NCBI GenBank assembly: GCA_027625915.1 | Contig: JANTQA010000047.1 | Location: 19,282,001 to 19,346,000, forward strand | Reading direction: 5' to 3' | Origin: Anaeramoeba flamelloides | Taxonomy: Eukaryota; Metamonada; Anaeramoebidae | Length of the DNA: 64,000 nt | In this document: positions 37,134 to 49,069 of the stretch, in pieces | How the letters are laid out: every line of letters begins with the position of its first letter | Numbering within the stretch: position 1 is the first letter of the stretch | Translations under genes and position numbers: made by a program | The notes under the pieces: generated by a model | What the model was told of the DNA's origin: nothing | Seen by the model: only the letters and a program-made list of their open reading frames with translations | Databases searched by the model: none

Positions 37134-37694
37134 TTAATTTATGTAAGAGGCGCTATTAATTTTTTGTTCCCCTGTTGTTTGTTGGTTAGTGATTGTAAAT
37201 ATTCGCAGTTGTTCAGAGTATCTCTGATTTAATAGATCCTGATATTGCTTTTGTTTTTCTTTTGTAAATTCCTTATATACCTTTGCAAGAATAGACTTGA
37301 CTTCCAAGGTGGTATATAGGGGTTCTTTTTTCAAATCCTCTGAGCGGTAAGTTGGGTAAAAATGGTTATTTAATAACCGTTGATTTTGTTGGTGTAATTT
37401 GGATTCATTACGATCCAAGTATTTTGAAAATTTGGAGTTGTATTGCTGATGGTGGGTGAAATTCTCCTTCATAGAAAAGTTGTTGGGATTTAGATTTTTG
37501 TTTTCTTTCTTTTTTTTTCTCTGTTCGATCTGACGATTAGTGGGATGGTTAATCCTTGTTGGTTTATTGCCAATAACTTTATTTGGGTTACTTAGATTTC
37601 GTGGTGTTTTGTTTGGGTTGAATTCGTTTTTGTTAAACTCGTCTGTTTCAGAGATGGGAACAAAAATTCTTTTTCTTGTTGGAATTGCGATCAT
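37134..37694 (-). CDS. Akirin-like nuclear protein
   Basis: The protein has 186 residues, the usual Akirin size. The C-terminal third reads PLYTTLEVKSILAKVYKEF, then KEKQKQYQDLLNQRYSEQL, then a short end in SASYIN. This follows the Akirin pattern: a helix with LFT..QV..I...L.KE, a helix with REEYDEILNTKLAEQYD, and a final SYVS/SYLS. The N-terminal half is disordered, rich in Asn/Lys/Pro, and begins with a basic PTRKRI patch that could be a nuclear localisation signal. In animals Akirins bridge transcription factors and chromatin remodellers, and they help import proteasomes into the nucleus. The start is the ATG at 37692-37694; a TTG lies upstream. It could be only a coiled-coil protein of similar shape. 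Confidence 0.6.
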   Translation of the reverse strand: MIAIPTRKRIFVPISETDEFNKNEFNPNKTPRNLSNPNKVIGNKPTRINHPTNRQIEQRKKKKENKNLNPNNFSMKENFTHHQQYNSKFSKYLDRNESKLHQQNQRLLNNHFYPTYRSEDLKKEPLYTTLEVKSILAKVYKEFTKEKQKQYQDLLNQRYSEQLRIFTITNQQTTGEQKINSASYIN

Positions 37695-38403
37695 TATTTT
37701 GAATGATTGAAACAATTTGGTTTTTAGGAAATAAAATCAAAAAATAAAAGTCCATTTTTTGATGACTTTTGAGTTTTTGTAAAATTAATCTTGGAAAATA
37801 GCTTCAATGTATGGCTTGGTGCATCTCTTAAAATATTTCATTTGTGTTCGTTACCAAAATATAAATTTATTTACGAATAAATAAATTATGGTTAGGATCA
37901 AGATACTTGATAAAATTAATAGTGAAAACAGAGATTGGGGATTTTGATTTAAGTTGTTTTTTTCAAAATTTGTGATGAATCATTTTGGCAATATAATTGT
38001 TAAATATTTGAACAAAATTGGGAATTGTGTGAATGTTAATTACACTCTGGTAAAATCATAACCTTTTTAGAACTCACTTAAAACCAAATCAGTTGAATTC
38101 CTCAGAGAATTTGTAAAAAGTTAAAATTGTAAAAATATTTTTAATCAACAAAATCAATTTATCTTCTTTTATGAATATTTTTATCAAGAAAAAAATAGGA
38201 GAGTTGGGAATTTCGAAACAGTCGAATCTCAAAAATTGATCAAATAAAAAACTCTGGGATTTTTCAAACACATTATTTTTTTTTCATTCTATTTTTTTAA
38301 GGCTAAGACAAATAATTAAAATTACTTGCTTTGTGACGAACAAAAAAAAAATCAAATTACCCCGATCACTCTCAGGTTTTAATAAATAGAGAAAACCAAA
38401 ATA
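37695..38403. other. Gene-free spacer
   Basis: I see nothing in it. The 60-residue minus frame at 38089-38271 has no recognisable features. Confidence 0.4.
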
Positions 38404-38628
38404 CTGTTAATTGTAAAAGAAAAAGATCAAAATTTTCATTCAGCTTTGCCAAAAAAATAAACAGTCTCAGAATTTATATAAAAGCATCAAAATTCCCAAT
38501 TCTAGAATGGTAAATTAATAATTTAAACTGGCTTTATGATTGAAAAATTTGAAATGGTTATTTGATTTATAAAATCCCAATAGGAAAGCTGAATGAAAAT
38601 TTTTTACAATTTATTTTGCAACAAATAG
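38404..38628 (+). mobile_element. 220 bp CTGTTAATTG MITE, tandem copy 1
   Basis: It starts CTGTTAATTGTAAAAGAAAA and ends TTATTTTGCAACAAATAG, with TA on both sides. The inverted interior AAAATTTTCATTCAGCTTTG / GGAAAGCTGAATGAAAATTTT is well preserved. Confidence 0.8.
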
Positions 38629-38630
38629 TA

Positions 38631-38851
38631 CTGTTAATTGTAAAATCAAAAGATCAAATTTTTCATTTGAATTTCAAAAAGATCACATCGCAAAAATTAA
38701 AATAAACCATCAAACGTACCCAATTCTGAAAGTTAAATTAATAATTTAATTTTCCTTGAAGTATAAAAAAATTTGAAATAGTACCTTATTTATAAATCTA
38801 ATTTTGGAAAGATTAATCAAAATTTTATTCGATTTATTTTGCAACAGATAG
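38631..38851 (+). mobile_element. 220 bp CTGTTAATTG MITE, tandem copy 2
   Basis: The second copy is in the same orientation and separated from the first only by a shared TA (38629-38630). It ends TTATTTTGCAACAGATAG-TA. Confidence 0.8.
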
Positions 38852-39697
38852 TACAATAAAATGTTATCAGCTTTCTTTTTTTTTCAATTCTCCTAACTTC
38901 ATCTTATTCCTCTGTTATAATTTCACCAAGAAACATCAATAAACATAACTAAGGTAGTAAGAAAATTCTAAGAAAAACAAATTCCACATTTATAATTCAA
39001 AAGGTATTAAAGAAAAAATAAATTCATTTTTTTTTCTATTTAAAAACCAACATTATCAACACTTTGAACAAAATATTTAAATTTGTAAAAGTGTTTCTCG
39101 TAGATTTCATCTTGTCTTTTTGTGTGGCATATTCTTTGAATTAAAAAGGGAAAAAAATTTTGGGTTATTTTTATAATTCTGGTGAGTTTTATAGTCTATT
39201 GCAATTCAAAAACATTTTAATTATATAATTATAATTGTAAATCCTTTGTCAAATTAAAACCAACAAGTACCTTTAAAAGTCATTTTAAACCAATAAAATC
39301 AAAAATTGTTTGTTAAAGAGCCCCAATCAACTTCTTGAGGGACTATTTTGAGAACTTTGTTAAATACTTTTTTGTTCACATTTTTTTTGAGCAAAAATGT
39401 CTTTTGATTTATGCTATTTATTGGAAAATAAATAAACTAAATTTCATAATAAATGTACCAATTAATTTTTATTTACTTTTTTTAGTTTATTTTTTAGAGG
39501 AAAATAAATTTTTCTAGTGTATGGTACGGAATATTATTTATTTATTAAAATAGAGAACTTCAATTTATAAAAATATTTATTTTGAAAATTCGATTTTCAA
39601 TGGGAAATGATTTTAAAATATATTTTAAAACTCAATTTTCATATAGTCTTCTAAAAAAGGGGTTTAAAATTCTGTAAAATTTCTATTTTCTAATTCT

Positions 39698-39876
39698 TTA
39701 AGGGACCAGTCTCTATAATTTTTTTTTGTGGACAATTTCTAAATAAGGATTCCTTATCTAGAAATCAGTTTAATTTTGCAAATAAAAAGATCTTTCAAAT
39801 CTAAGTAATTGAAAAAAAATTTTCTCAATCAATATCAAATTTAGGTAAAAAAATCTATTAGAGATTAGCCCCTTAA
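39698..39876. mobile_element. 179 bp TTAA-flanked MITE
   Basis: It reads TTAA-GGGACCAGTCTCTATA ... TCTATTAGAGATTAGCCCC-TTAA. Its ends resemble those of the 1.2 kb TTAA element (GGGACTAGT). It is non-coding. Confidence 0.75.
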
Positions 39877-39879
39877 ATG

Positions 39880-40003
39880 AAATTAAATTATAAATTTTCT
39901 CTTTTAGAAAGCGAACTTTAATGATTTATTTATAATCTTGGAATGTGTGATTATTTTGGAAAGCTGAATGAAAATTTTGATCTTTCTATTTTTCAATTAA
40001 CAG
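39880..40003 (-). mobile_element. Fragment of the 220 bp CTGTTAATTG MITE
   Basis: It retains GGAAAGCTGAATGAAAATTTTGATC and the end CAATTAACAG-TA. The other end is lost. Confidence 0.55.
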
Positions 40004-40070
40004 TAATCTCGAATTTTTTTCTTTGAAATTTGATAGAATTAAAGTACAGTTGGTTATCTTTTTTCAATTC

Positions 40071-40263
40071 ACTCAGTTCCACTATTAAGGCACAGACTGC
40101 TAACAGAATTTAAGGCACAAAAAAAATATCAAATCAAGGCACACAATTCAGATTCTCATAAAATAAATTGGAAAAAAAAATTACATATTTTGTACCTTAA
40201 TTTGAGATTTTTTTGTGCCTTAAATTTTGTTGAAAGTTTGTGCCTTAAAAGTGGAACTGACTG
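40071..40263. mobile_element. Palindromic MITE, CAGTCAGTT family
   Basis: It reads CACTCAGTTCCACTATTAAG ... GTGGAACTGACTG, about 193 bp, with the typical GGCACAAA/TTTGTGCC arms. Confidence 0.8.
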
Positions 40264-40659
40264 TTCTGAAATTTGACTTTCACTTATTAACCTGAGTTAA
40301 TCCAAAAGTTAACCCATGTATATTATATAAAAGCTTGAAACAAATGTTTAGAAATTAGAAAATAGAATCATTTTATTTGCAAACTCTGCTGGTAAATGAA
40401 AAAGACTAAAATACTAAATAATTAGGTCACATTTATTTCTTAAACAAAAACAAATAACAAAGTTTAAACCATCAATTGTTCTCTTTCATAAGCCAAACAC
40501 AATTCATTTTTATAATATTATGTTCGATAATTTAATATAGTTTCCCCTTAAAACCCAATTCTAAACTCTTTTATTGCAAAATGAGATAGAGATATTTTAC
40601 AATTAATTAAGAAAGCGTGTATTGACAGAACCAAAAAGAGTGTTCAAAGAATTATTTTC

Positions 40660-40900
40660 TTCTTAAATTCAAAGAAATATCATAAAATTTTTAATTTGTT
40701 TTCCATTTTACAAATTTTTTCACACAAGCTTTGATTTAAGCTCTCTATTCATTTAAATCAGAAGAAACTTTGTAAAATTGGTTAACTGTCAAAAAGATTC
40801 GTTCTCTTGAGTTGTTTTATTAGTTTAGTTAATTGATTACAAAAATGGAAATTGAACAAAAAATGTTGTTCGATTTATTTGAATTTTTCAACAAATAAAA
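40660..40900 (+). repeat. Dispersed '5-prime gene end' repeat, copy C
   Basis: It shares TTCAAAGAAATATC, CACACAAGCTTTGA, TTTGTAAAATTGGTTA and an ATG after TTACAAAA with the other copies. The frame begins MEIEQKMLFDLFEFF and stops after 16 to 18 codons. Confidence 0.6.
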
Positions 40901-41046
40901 TCAAAAATTATCTCAAAGAAAATAGAAAAATGATATTTCTACAGTTTTGGTTCTCCTTCGATCTGAAATATGGGTTCATCATTGTTTCAAGAATTTTGGT
41001 GACAAGAGTAGTATTTTTATAAAGTTTCATAGGTTTTTTGAATTGT

Positions 41047-42269
41047 TTAAGGGACTAGTAACTCTTATTTATTTTTTTTCCTAAAGGTAATAGAGAAATT
41101 ATTTACATTAGAATACAATTAAACCCGATAAGAAATTTCGTTTGTCAACTTTAGAGAAATGAATAATCATTTTTAAAAGATTTCATTTTTCCCATGGAAT
41201 TTTCAGTCAAAAGATCTTGATCCTTTTTTATTGGGTTTTTGGATCAAATTAGAAAAATAAAAATTTGCAAAACAATTAATTTTTGAAGAAATATCACTTT
41301 TAGTAATTTCTGAGAGTCTTTATGAGCAAGTAACGTTGTGTCTTTTATATTATTTTAAAAATACATGAAAAATAAATCAAATATCGTATCCTTGAAGATC
41401 TAAAAAATTTGATCCATTATTTTATTGACAAATATTTATGAAATTTCTTGAAATTTGAAAGACTTGTCAATATACTTTTTCAAATATCAAAAGTATAAAC
41501 AAGAAACTGTTTATATTAAAATCAGTTATTTGATAATATCTATTATTTTTTTTTATTATTGGATATATGCATTTGAATTTTTTTATTTGTTGCAAAATCT
41601 TGAAAAAATTGAGAAATAAATGTAAAACCTATTTGATACATTTAATCATTTGGTTGCTAATTACTTACTGAAATAATAAAGATTGGGTTTATAATTATTA
41701 ATTAAAAATAATCAAATTAAAAAGTATTTCTTTAGATAATAAGTTGAATTTTCCAGGTTTTAAAAAAGTATTTCGGGTGAATTTTTTATTTGGTTCTTTG
41801 GTTCTTTTTCTCATATTTTTTTATTCAATCCCAAGAAAAAATAGATTTGGTCTGTTCTTTGAATCAAAAAATTATATTTTTTACAAGTTTAAAATAATTA
41901 TTATATTTTTTTTTGAGACTAAGTAGATTTTTTACCTTAGTTATTTTAAAACTTAGTGGTTTAATTTTTAAAGTTTATTTTTGTACACTTCCTTTACAGG
42001 CAATAAGATTTCAATCTTCTTTCAAAGAAAATATATTTTTTTTTCAAATAATTCAGAAATATGTTGGATTTTGAAATTTACAAAAATGAGAAAAATGGAT
42101 CAGTCTTTTAAAAACAATAATTCATTTCTGAAAATAGTATTAAAAGTAAACCATGTTTTGTAGTTATCAGATTTTTACTTTGTTTTTCCATTTCAAGATA
42201 TGGTAAACTTTTTTTTAATTTGTTAGTAAATTTACTTGAAGATTTTTTTTATGTTTACTAATCCCTTAA
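41047..42269 (+). mobile_element. 1.22 kb TTAA-target element, copy 1
   Basis: It reads TTAA-GGGACTAGTAACTCTTATTT ... GTTTACTAATCCC-TTAA, with short inverted ends GGGAYTAGTAA. It matches 43592-44817 in reverse orientation over its whole length. The 60-residue frames inside (41744, 41981) have no recognisable domain. Confidence 0.8.
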
Positions 42270-43591
42270 ATAAGAAATGTGCCTTAAATTGTTTGCCTTT
42301 CTGCTTTACAGAAATAGATTTTAATTGATGATTTCTCTTTGTTTGTTTTGTCTTTTTTTTGTTGTGTAGTCCTTTTGATTTTTAAAAGCTTTGGAGAATC
42401 AATAACCGTCTGATTTTGGTTTTAAACCCAAAACAATAAGATGAAATTTTATCACTTTCATTAATGAAACAATAGAGAGAACTTAAATACAACAAAACGA
42501 TCTCGAAGTGTTTGATTATCACAAACGAGATATATTTTGAGAAAAATCCTTATAAACAATAGGAATTTATTGGGTTAACGATCTCGAAGAAAAGACTTCT
42601 TTGACCATAATAGTCTCAAATTAAAACACTTTCTGATTACAAATATTAAAAGGAACAATTCTTTGAATGTTAATTTGACACTCCAAGATTTCAGAACACG
42701 AAGAGACCAATCAAGATTTTCAAGCTTTTTTCATTCAACTGTTTGCTTTCAATGAGAAATTTGACGAAATTACGTAATTGAGTTTAAAGATTTTTAAAAT
42801 ATTGAATAAAACACACTAAATAGAGTGAAAACTTCCCCGCTTTTATGTGAGTAAGTGTAAACAAGACAATGAAAAATCTGTTTTAAATAAAATGATCATA
42901 AATATAATCATATTTGTTTACGCTTTCACACGCACATTTCAGTCTTGATCCTTATATGACTATAAGTGTTCCTTAAGAAAGCAAAATTTCCATGTTTGTT
43001 CGTTATTAGGTTATTATTCATACACCTATTATGAAGGATAGTACTCAACAAATATATTTTTATCAACAATTAAAATGTTTTTTTCTTTGTGTTTTTACTT
43101 TTTTTTTCTTTTTTTTTTTTTTTCCCCTCCTTTTTTTGAAAATTTAGGTGTTTAATTTTATTAAATAATAAAAGTTTTTACCAAAAGAAGATTTTTCAGC
43201 TTTTATATTAAAAGGTTTATTTTTTTAATAAACAAACCTTTTAATATCCAAAGCTAGACGTGTTGTAATTACGTTCTTGACACAGAGACTTATAAATTTT
43301 ATTTTTGACGTACAAAAATAAGATCGTGAATATGTTCTTCAAATACTTGAACGAGATTTTGTATTTATTAATTATTCTTTTTTTTTTTTTATTGTTTGTC
43401 AGTTTTGTTATTATGTGAATTTTTACTTATTAGTCCAGTATTCTATTTGAATAAATAAAGAAAAAATTTTTTCACAAAAAAATTAACCAAATGAAAACTG
43501 TTCCTTTATGGATAACCTCAATTAGAATGTGTACTATTGGACCAAAAAGAGATCTTTGATCAAAAGTATTTTTTTTAATATATTTTACAAT
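42270..43591. other. 1.3 kb segment between two inverted TTAA elements
   Basis: It has no ORF or recognisable repeat. It has two AACGATCTCGAAG words (42496-42508 and 42577-42589) and a perfect 14-bp-stem hairpin, ATATTAAAAGGTTT ... AAACCTTTTAATAT, near 43206-43250. It is less AT-biased at 42480-42780 than the surroundings. Confidence 0.45.
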
Positions 43592-44817
43592 TTAAGAGAC
43601 TTGTAAACTAAAAAAAATCTTCAAGCAAATTCATAGTAAATTCAAAAAAATTTTAATGCATCTTGAAATTGAAAAATGAAGTGAAAAATCAGATTACTAC
43701 AAAACAAAACTTACTTTTAATAATATTCTCAGAAATGAATTATTGTTTTTAAAAAGTTTTACATATTTTTTCTCATTTTTGTAAAGATCAAAAACCAACA
43801 TATTTCTGAATTATTTAAAAAAAAATATATTTCCATGAAATATAAGATTGAAATTTTATTGCCTGTAAAGGAAGTGTACAAAAATAAACTTTAAAAATGA
43901 AACCACTAAGTTTTAAAATAACCCAGGTAAAAAATCCACTTATCTTCAAAAAAAATACATAAATTATTTTAAACTTGTAAAAAATATAATTTTTTGATTC
44001 AAAGAACAGACCAAATCTATTTTTTCTTGGGATCGGATGAAAAAATCTGAGAAAAAGAACCAAAAAATCGAATTAAAAATTATCCCGAAATAATTTTTTA
44101 AAACCGGGAAAATTCAACTTATCATCTATAGTAATACTTTTTAATTTGATTATTTATAATCAATAATTATAAACCCAATCTTAATTATTCCAGTAAGTCA
44201 TTAACAATCCAAAGATTAAATGTATCAAATAGACTTTACAATTATTTCTCAATTTTTTCAAGATTTTCCAACAAATAAAACCAATTCAATGCCCATTTCT
44301 AATAATAAAAAAATAATAGATATTCAAAATAACGGATTTTAATACAAACATTTCCTTGTTTATACTCCTGATATTTGAAAAAGTATATTGACAAGTCTTT
44401 CAAATTTCAAGAAATTTAATTAATATTTGTGAAAAAAAATAAATGTTCAAATTTTTTTACGATCTTCAATTATTCAAAATTTGTTTTATTTTTATAGTAA
44501 TTTTTAAAATAAGATTAAAATTCCAAGGTTACTTGTTCATAAAAAATCTCAGAAATTACTAAAAGTGATATTTCTTCAAAATTAAATTTTTTTTGAATAA
44601 ATTTTTTTTTTCGAAGGTGAGTCAAAAACCCAACAAAAAAGGATCAGATCTTTTGACTGAAAATATAATTGAAAAAATGAAAGCTTTTAAAAATGATTAT
44701 TCATTTCTCTAAAGTTGATAAAACGAAGTTGCTTATTGGGTTTAATTACATCCATATGTAAATAATTACTCTATTAACTTTGTCGAAAAGATAAATAAGA
44801 GTTACTAGTCCCTTAAG
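43592..44817 (-). mobile_element. 1.23 kb TTAA-target element, copy 2 (inverted)
   Basis: It is bounded by TTAA (43592-43595) and GAGTTACTAGTCCC-TTAA (44814-44817). It is colinear with the reverse of copy 1. The 82-residue minus frame (43815-44063) matches the plus frame at 41744 because the DNA is duplicated. Confidence 0.8.
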
Positions 44818-45974
44818 TTATAAAATTCAATTTTTCAGGCTAATTTGAGGTTTTTGTGAAATTTTATTTTAAAAAAATTTTTAATTTTTTTTAACTACAG
44901 TTAAACGTAGCTCACAATTTATTTTTAAAGCATTTTAAATTTAATAAATAATTTTCAAATGGATAATTAATTATTTTGACTATTAAAAAATTATTTATTG
45001 TTATTAAATTTGTAAAAATAATTTTTTTTTGATTTTCTGTTAGGCTATCCAGATTTCAAAGAATGGAGTAACATTAGGAATTTTGCTCAATACTTTTGAA
45101 TTCTGGAAAAATTAACCACCACTGTTAGGTTTTCTTTACCTTAAAAGAATCGAGTTAAATCTTTGATTTTGCTCTATTCTTTTGAATTCTGGAAAACCGC
45201 TGTTAGCTTTTTTTTAATTTAAGAAATTAAAAGAAAATTTTTGAAATTTACTTTTAATTTCTTAAATTAAAAAAAAAGTTAGGCACTCTACGTACACCTT
45301 CCTTTTTTTTTTTTTAATTATTGAAATAAATAGAAAATTTAAATAAATTTCCACTTTATTCTAATAAGGTAAAAATAACTTAGGAAACTTACTGTTAACC
45401 TTTCCAGAATTTTAAAGTATTAAGTAAAATCTTTGAATTTTCTCTATTCATTTGAACACTGGAAAACCTAGTCTCCTGACTAAACAATTTTGTGAAGTTT
45501 TCAAAGATTTGAGAATCAAGTAAGAGTTACAATTTAACACCTTTTCTTAGAATTGAGTGAAAACGGAGACACTCAACTTACACGTACATTATGTATTCAA
45601 AACATTAAGAATATGTTAAAATCTCTAGAATTTAACATAAAACCTTCGTATCAACGTCCAATAGGTTTCAATTAGGTTTACCAGGACCCAAAAGAAAAGA
45701 GCGTAAACCATCGTTTTATCAAATTATGTTAAATCTTGTAAAGCCTATTACACTATACAATTGTCTTCATTAATTTTTACCTTTATTTCTTTTTTTTTTC
45801 TATTAACAGTTTTTTTTCAAAATTCTTAATTATTATCTATTCAAGGAAAATATCCTAAAGTCGAATTTAAAGAAAATTCATAGTCATAAAATTATTTAAA
45901 AATTTAAACCCAAAATTAACCTTTTTTTTCTCAACCAGAGAGTTCTAAAATGTGAAATACCACTAAAATTAATA
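44818..45974. other. Gene-free spacer with a repeat of the 'TTCTGGAAAA' family
   Basis: The stretch 45060-45480 holds three related blocks (TTTGCTC..TTTTGAATTCTGGAAAA), also seen near 6030-6450 and 61690-62090. The stretch 45530-45760 is less AT-biased and unexplained. Confidence 0.45.
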
Positions 45975-46164
45975 CAACCAGTTTCAAATTTAAGACACAA
46001 ACTTTCAAAGAATTAAAGCACAAAAAAAACTCAAATTAAGGTACACAATTTGGATTTTTTTTACAAATTATTTTACTAGAATCTGATTTTTGTGCTTTAA
46101 TTTAAGATTTTATTTGTGCCTTAATTTTCTTTGAAGTTTTGTGCCTTAAAAGTGGAACTGACTG
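45975..46164. mobile_element. Palindromic MITE, CAGTCAGTT family
   Basis: It reads TA-CAACCAGTTTCAAATTTAAG ... GTGGAACTGACTG-TA, 190 bp. Confidence 0.8.
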
Positions 46165-47109
46165 TAAATATCACCATCTCAAGATTTTAAAGTATTAAAT
46201 TGTTGGTTATATTATGAATACACTCTATTATAAGACAAAACGACACTTATAGTAATAGTTTTATCTAGCTTGAAATTTGAAATTTTATTTATTTATTGTT
46301 TATTTATTGTGAGAAAGGAGTAATCTAAGAAAATTTACCAAATAAAAAAGAGAAGAATAAATATAATTAAAATATTAAAATAAAAAAAAAATATTATATC
46401 ATTTACATGACAAAATTAAAAATTATCCAGGTCTTTAAACAGGAGGAGCAAAAAACCGATAAGAAGATTATTAGTAATAAATAAGATTCCACAAACTGTG
46501 ATTAAAAATTGGTATCCAAGGACTCAGAAAAGTGGCCACTATGTATCCAAATCTGTATATTTTTTTTACTATTTTAGGATTTTTTATTTTCCATTTTTTA
46601 TTTTCATTTTTGCTTCATTACCTTAAGTTTTCTAACCATAAGAGCTTTGCTGAAAAATAAATTTGTTATTTTATTATTTCATCATTTATTTTTTCATCAT
46701 TTGAAGTAAGTTGACAGGGTTTGCCATTTTTAGAGACATTACTACTTCAAAATTAACTCATTAAAATTATCTCTTTTAAGTTAGTATACAAGGCTTCATT
46801 AAATATTGGAGTCTCAGATATCCTGATATAATATTTCACTTACCAATTAAATAATAGAAAATCAAAATAATAATAATAAAAATGATCCTAAATAAAGAAA
46901 AAATTCCCAGATTAATTGATTTTATCTCTTACCTTTGAGAAAATTACTTCTTTTATCTTGTTTCATTTTTAATCTTTTATATCTAAAACCTTTTTTTTTA
47001 TATTTTCTATAAAAAAATTACTTATAGAATCAAAAGAATCTTAAAAAAGACTTTGTATTCCAATCACCCTTTGTTCTTTCAATTTATATTTTGTTAAAGA
47101 AAATAGGCA
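46165..47109. other. Gene-free spacer
   Basis: This is AT-rich and I recognise nothing in it. Confidence 0.4.
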
Positions 47110-47303
47110 AAGCCAGTCCGAATTTAAGGAACAAGCTTCAACGGCATTTAATAAACAAACAAATTCTCAAATTAAGACACAAAATTCAGATTCTTTTAAA
47201 ATAATATATGTAAAAAAAAATTCATAATTTTGTGCCTTAATTTGGGATGATTTATCTGATAAAATTTTATTAAAGTTTGTAGCCTTAAAAGTTGAATTGA
47301 CTG
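47110..47303. mobile_element. Palindromic MITE, CAGTCAGTT family (worn)
   Basis: It has GCCAGTCCGAATTTAAGG at the left and TTAAAAGTTGAATTGACTG-TA at the right. The left end is approximate. Confidence 0.7.
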
Positions 47304-49069
47304 TAATTTAAAAAATAATTAAAATATTACTTATTATTTTTCTGTCAGCAGTTCAAACACCAGCCTGAATTTTTGTATACACCAAAATTTTTTATTAATA
47401 TTTATTTAAAAAAAGTAACATTAAAATTAAGAAAGCCATTTTTTTAAAAAAAAAAGGATTCGTATAAATTCACATATAAAAAAAATTCTAGTTATGTGAT
47501 TAAAAAAATTACCAATAAAAGATTAAAATTTATTAGTTTTCTCAACAAATTTCAAATGTATAAAATCATTTTGTGACAATATATTTTTTTAAATTACACA
47601 ATAAATTATTGAAATCAGCTCACAAACAACAATAGTTTTCAATACCAACAGTATCTAAAATTTTCAAAATTAATACAAATATCAAAATTAAATTCATATA
47701 AAATAAAAAATATCAGTCTTGGGAAGACTTTATGTTTTCTATTTTTAATTACAGATTTAATGACATTTTTTTTTTTTATCAAACAAAAATTCATTATTGA
47801 ACTGTTTATTTTTCCCTTTTGTTTAATTTCTTAATTTTTTGAAATTACATATTAAATTACTAAAAAATTTATTCTTTTCTATTTTATTTTCTAAAATACC
47901 TATTTAAAAATTTAAAATTGAATTGAACTGGAAAGAAAAAAAAAAAAATTGATTTTTTTATTTAATGATTTTACCCGGATACTTTATATATTGAATTTAT
48001 GATTTAAGAATAATCATTTGAGCTAATAATTAATTTCTGAATAGTAGCTTTCACATGGAAATGTTATTTATTATTATTTTTTTTTTAATTATTATTTGAT
48101 ATTTGTGGGGTAGTTTCAATATTACCATTATAAATAATAAAACATGAAAAATAATTTTCTTGAATAAAAACTGATTATGTATAAAATATGTCAAATTTCA
48201 TGGTCTATAATAACAGTTCATAAATAATATTAAAATTGATCCTAAAAGGTAATATGCTATTATACACAAATAACATGTAAGTCTAATTAATTCAGCACTT
48301 TTGTTGAAATGGGAGTAATAGTTTAAATGATCAAAAATAAATAGTTCAAATTAAATTTTCACTTTTCAAAACTGGTTTATAAAATCGTTAATAATAATAA
48401 TAAAATACAAAAACAAAAAACGTCTTGTGAAAATTTCTTCTTATTTTATGGCCAATTTAACCATAAATTCAACTTATTTCGAAAAAATTTACAGAGTTAT
48501 TTTTTCAAATATTTTCTAAATTTATTAAAACACTGATAATTAGTACAGAAAAGTAAAATTAATCATTATCTACCCAACTCTTCTTTATTATATTCTTTTT
48601 ATTAAATAATTAAATTGATGATTTTTCTTAAACCAAACTCCCCTAGAAAAACTAAAAATATTTTTTTGTTAGTAAATTTAAATTTAAAACTGATTATTTA
48701 TATTATTTTCTTGAATTTCTCTAATTTAAAACTTTTTCCAAAGAAATTGTCTACATTTTAATTCAGATAAAATGAAAATAGTTTTTCTTACTTGTTTAAT
48801 TATTTCTCTTTAAAATAAATTTTCAAAAATTTTTTTTAATTTTCTATCAATCACAATAAATTTAATTTACCTTTCAAATCTTCTATTCTCATGCTTCTTT
48901 GATTTACGAATAAAAACTATATTCCTAATGAAAAAAAAAAAACCTTAAGGAGTAATTAACATAAATACTGATCATTTTCCATTCACGCCTTATTTCAAAA
49001 AAAAAATCAACCTTTTTCATTTTTTCTCAATCCTTTCAAATTTCAAAAAAAAACAAAAAAGCAGCAAGA
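47304..49069. other. Gene-free spacer upstream of PAAF1
   Basis: This is AT-rich. The last 100 bases are A/T runs leading to AAAAGCAGCAAG before the ATG. I see no defined promoter motif. Confidence 0.4.

Noticed and set aside
41744-44063. Similar ORFs in both 1.2 kb arms (IPRKNRFGLFFESKNY) as a conserved transposon protein
   Set aside because: The similarity follows from DNA duplication. The frame is not longer than expected and shows no domain or start conservation in the third copy.
41047-44817. Reading the 3.8 kb inverted unit as a long-TIR virus-like element (Polinton type)
   Set aside because: Each arm has its own TTAA boundaries, and no capsid, polymerase or integrase coding is visible.
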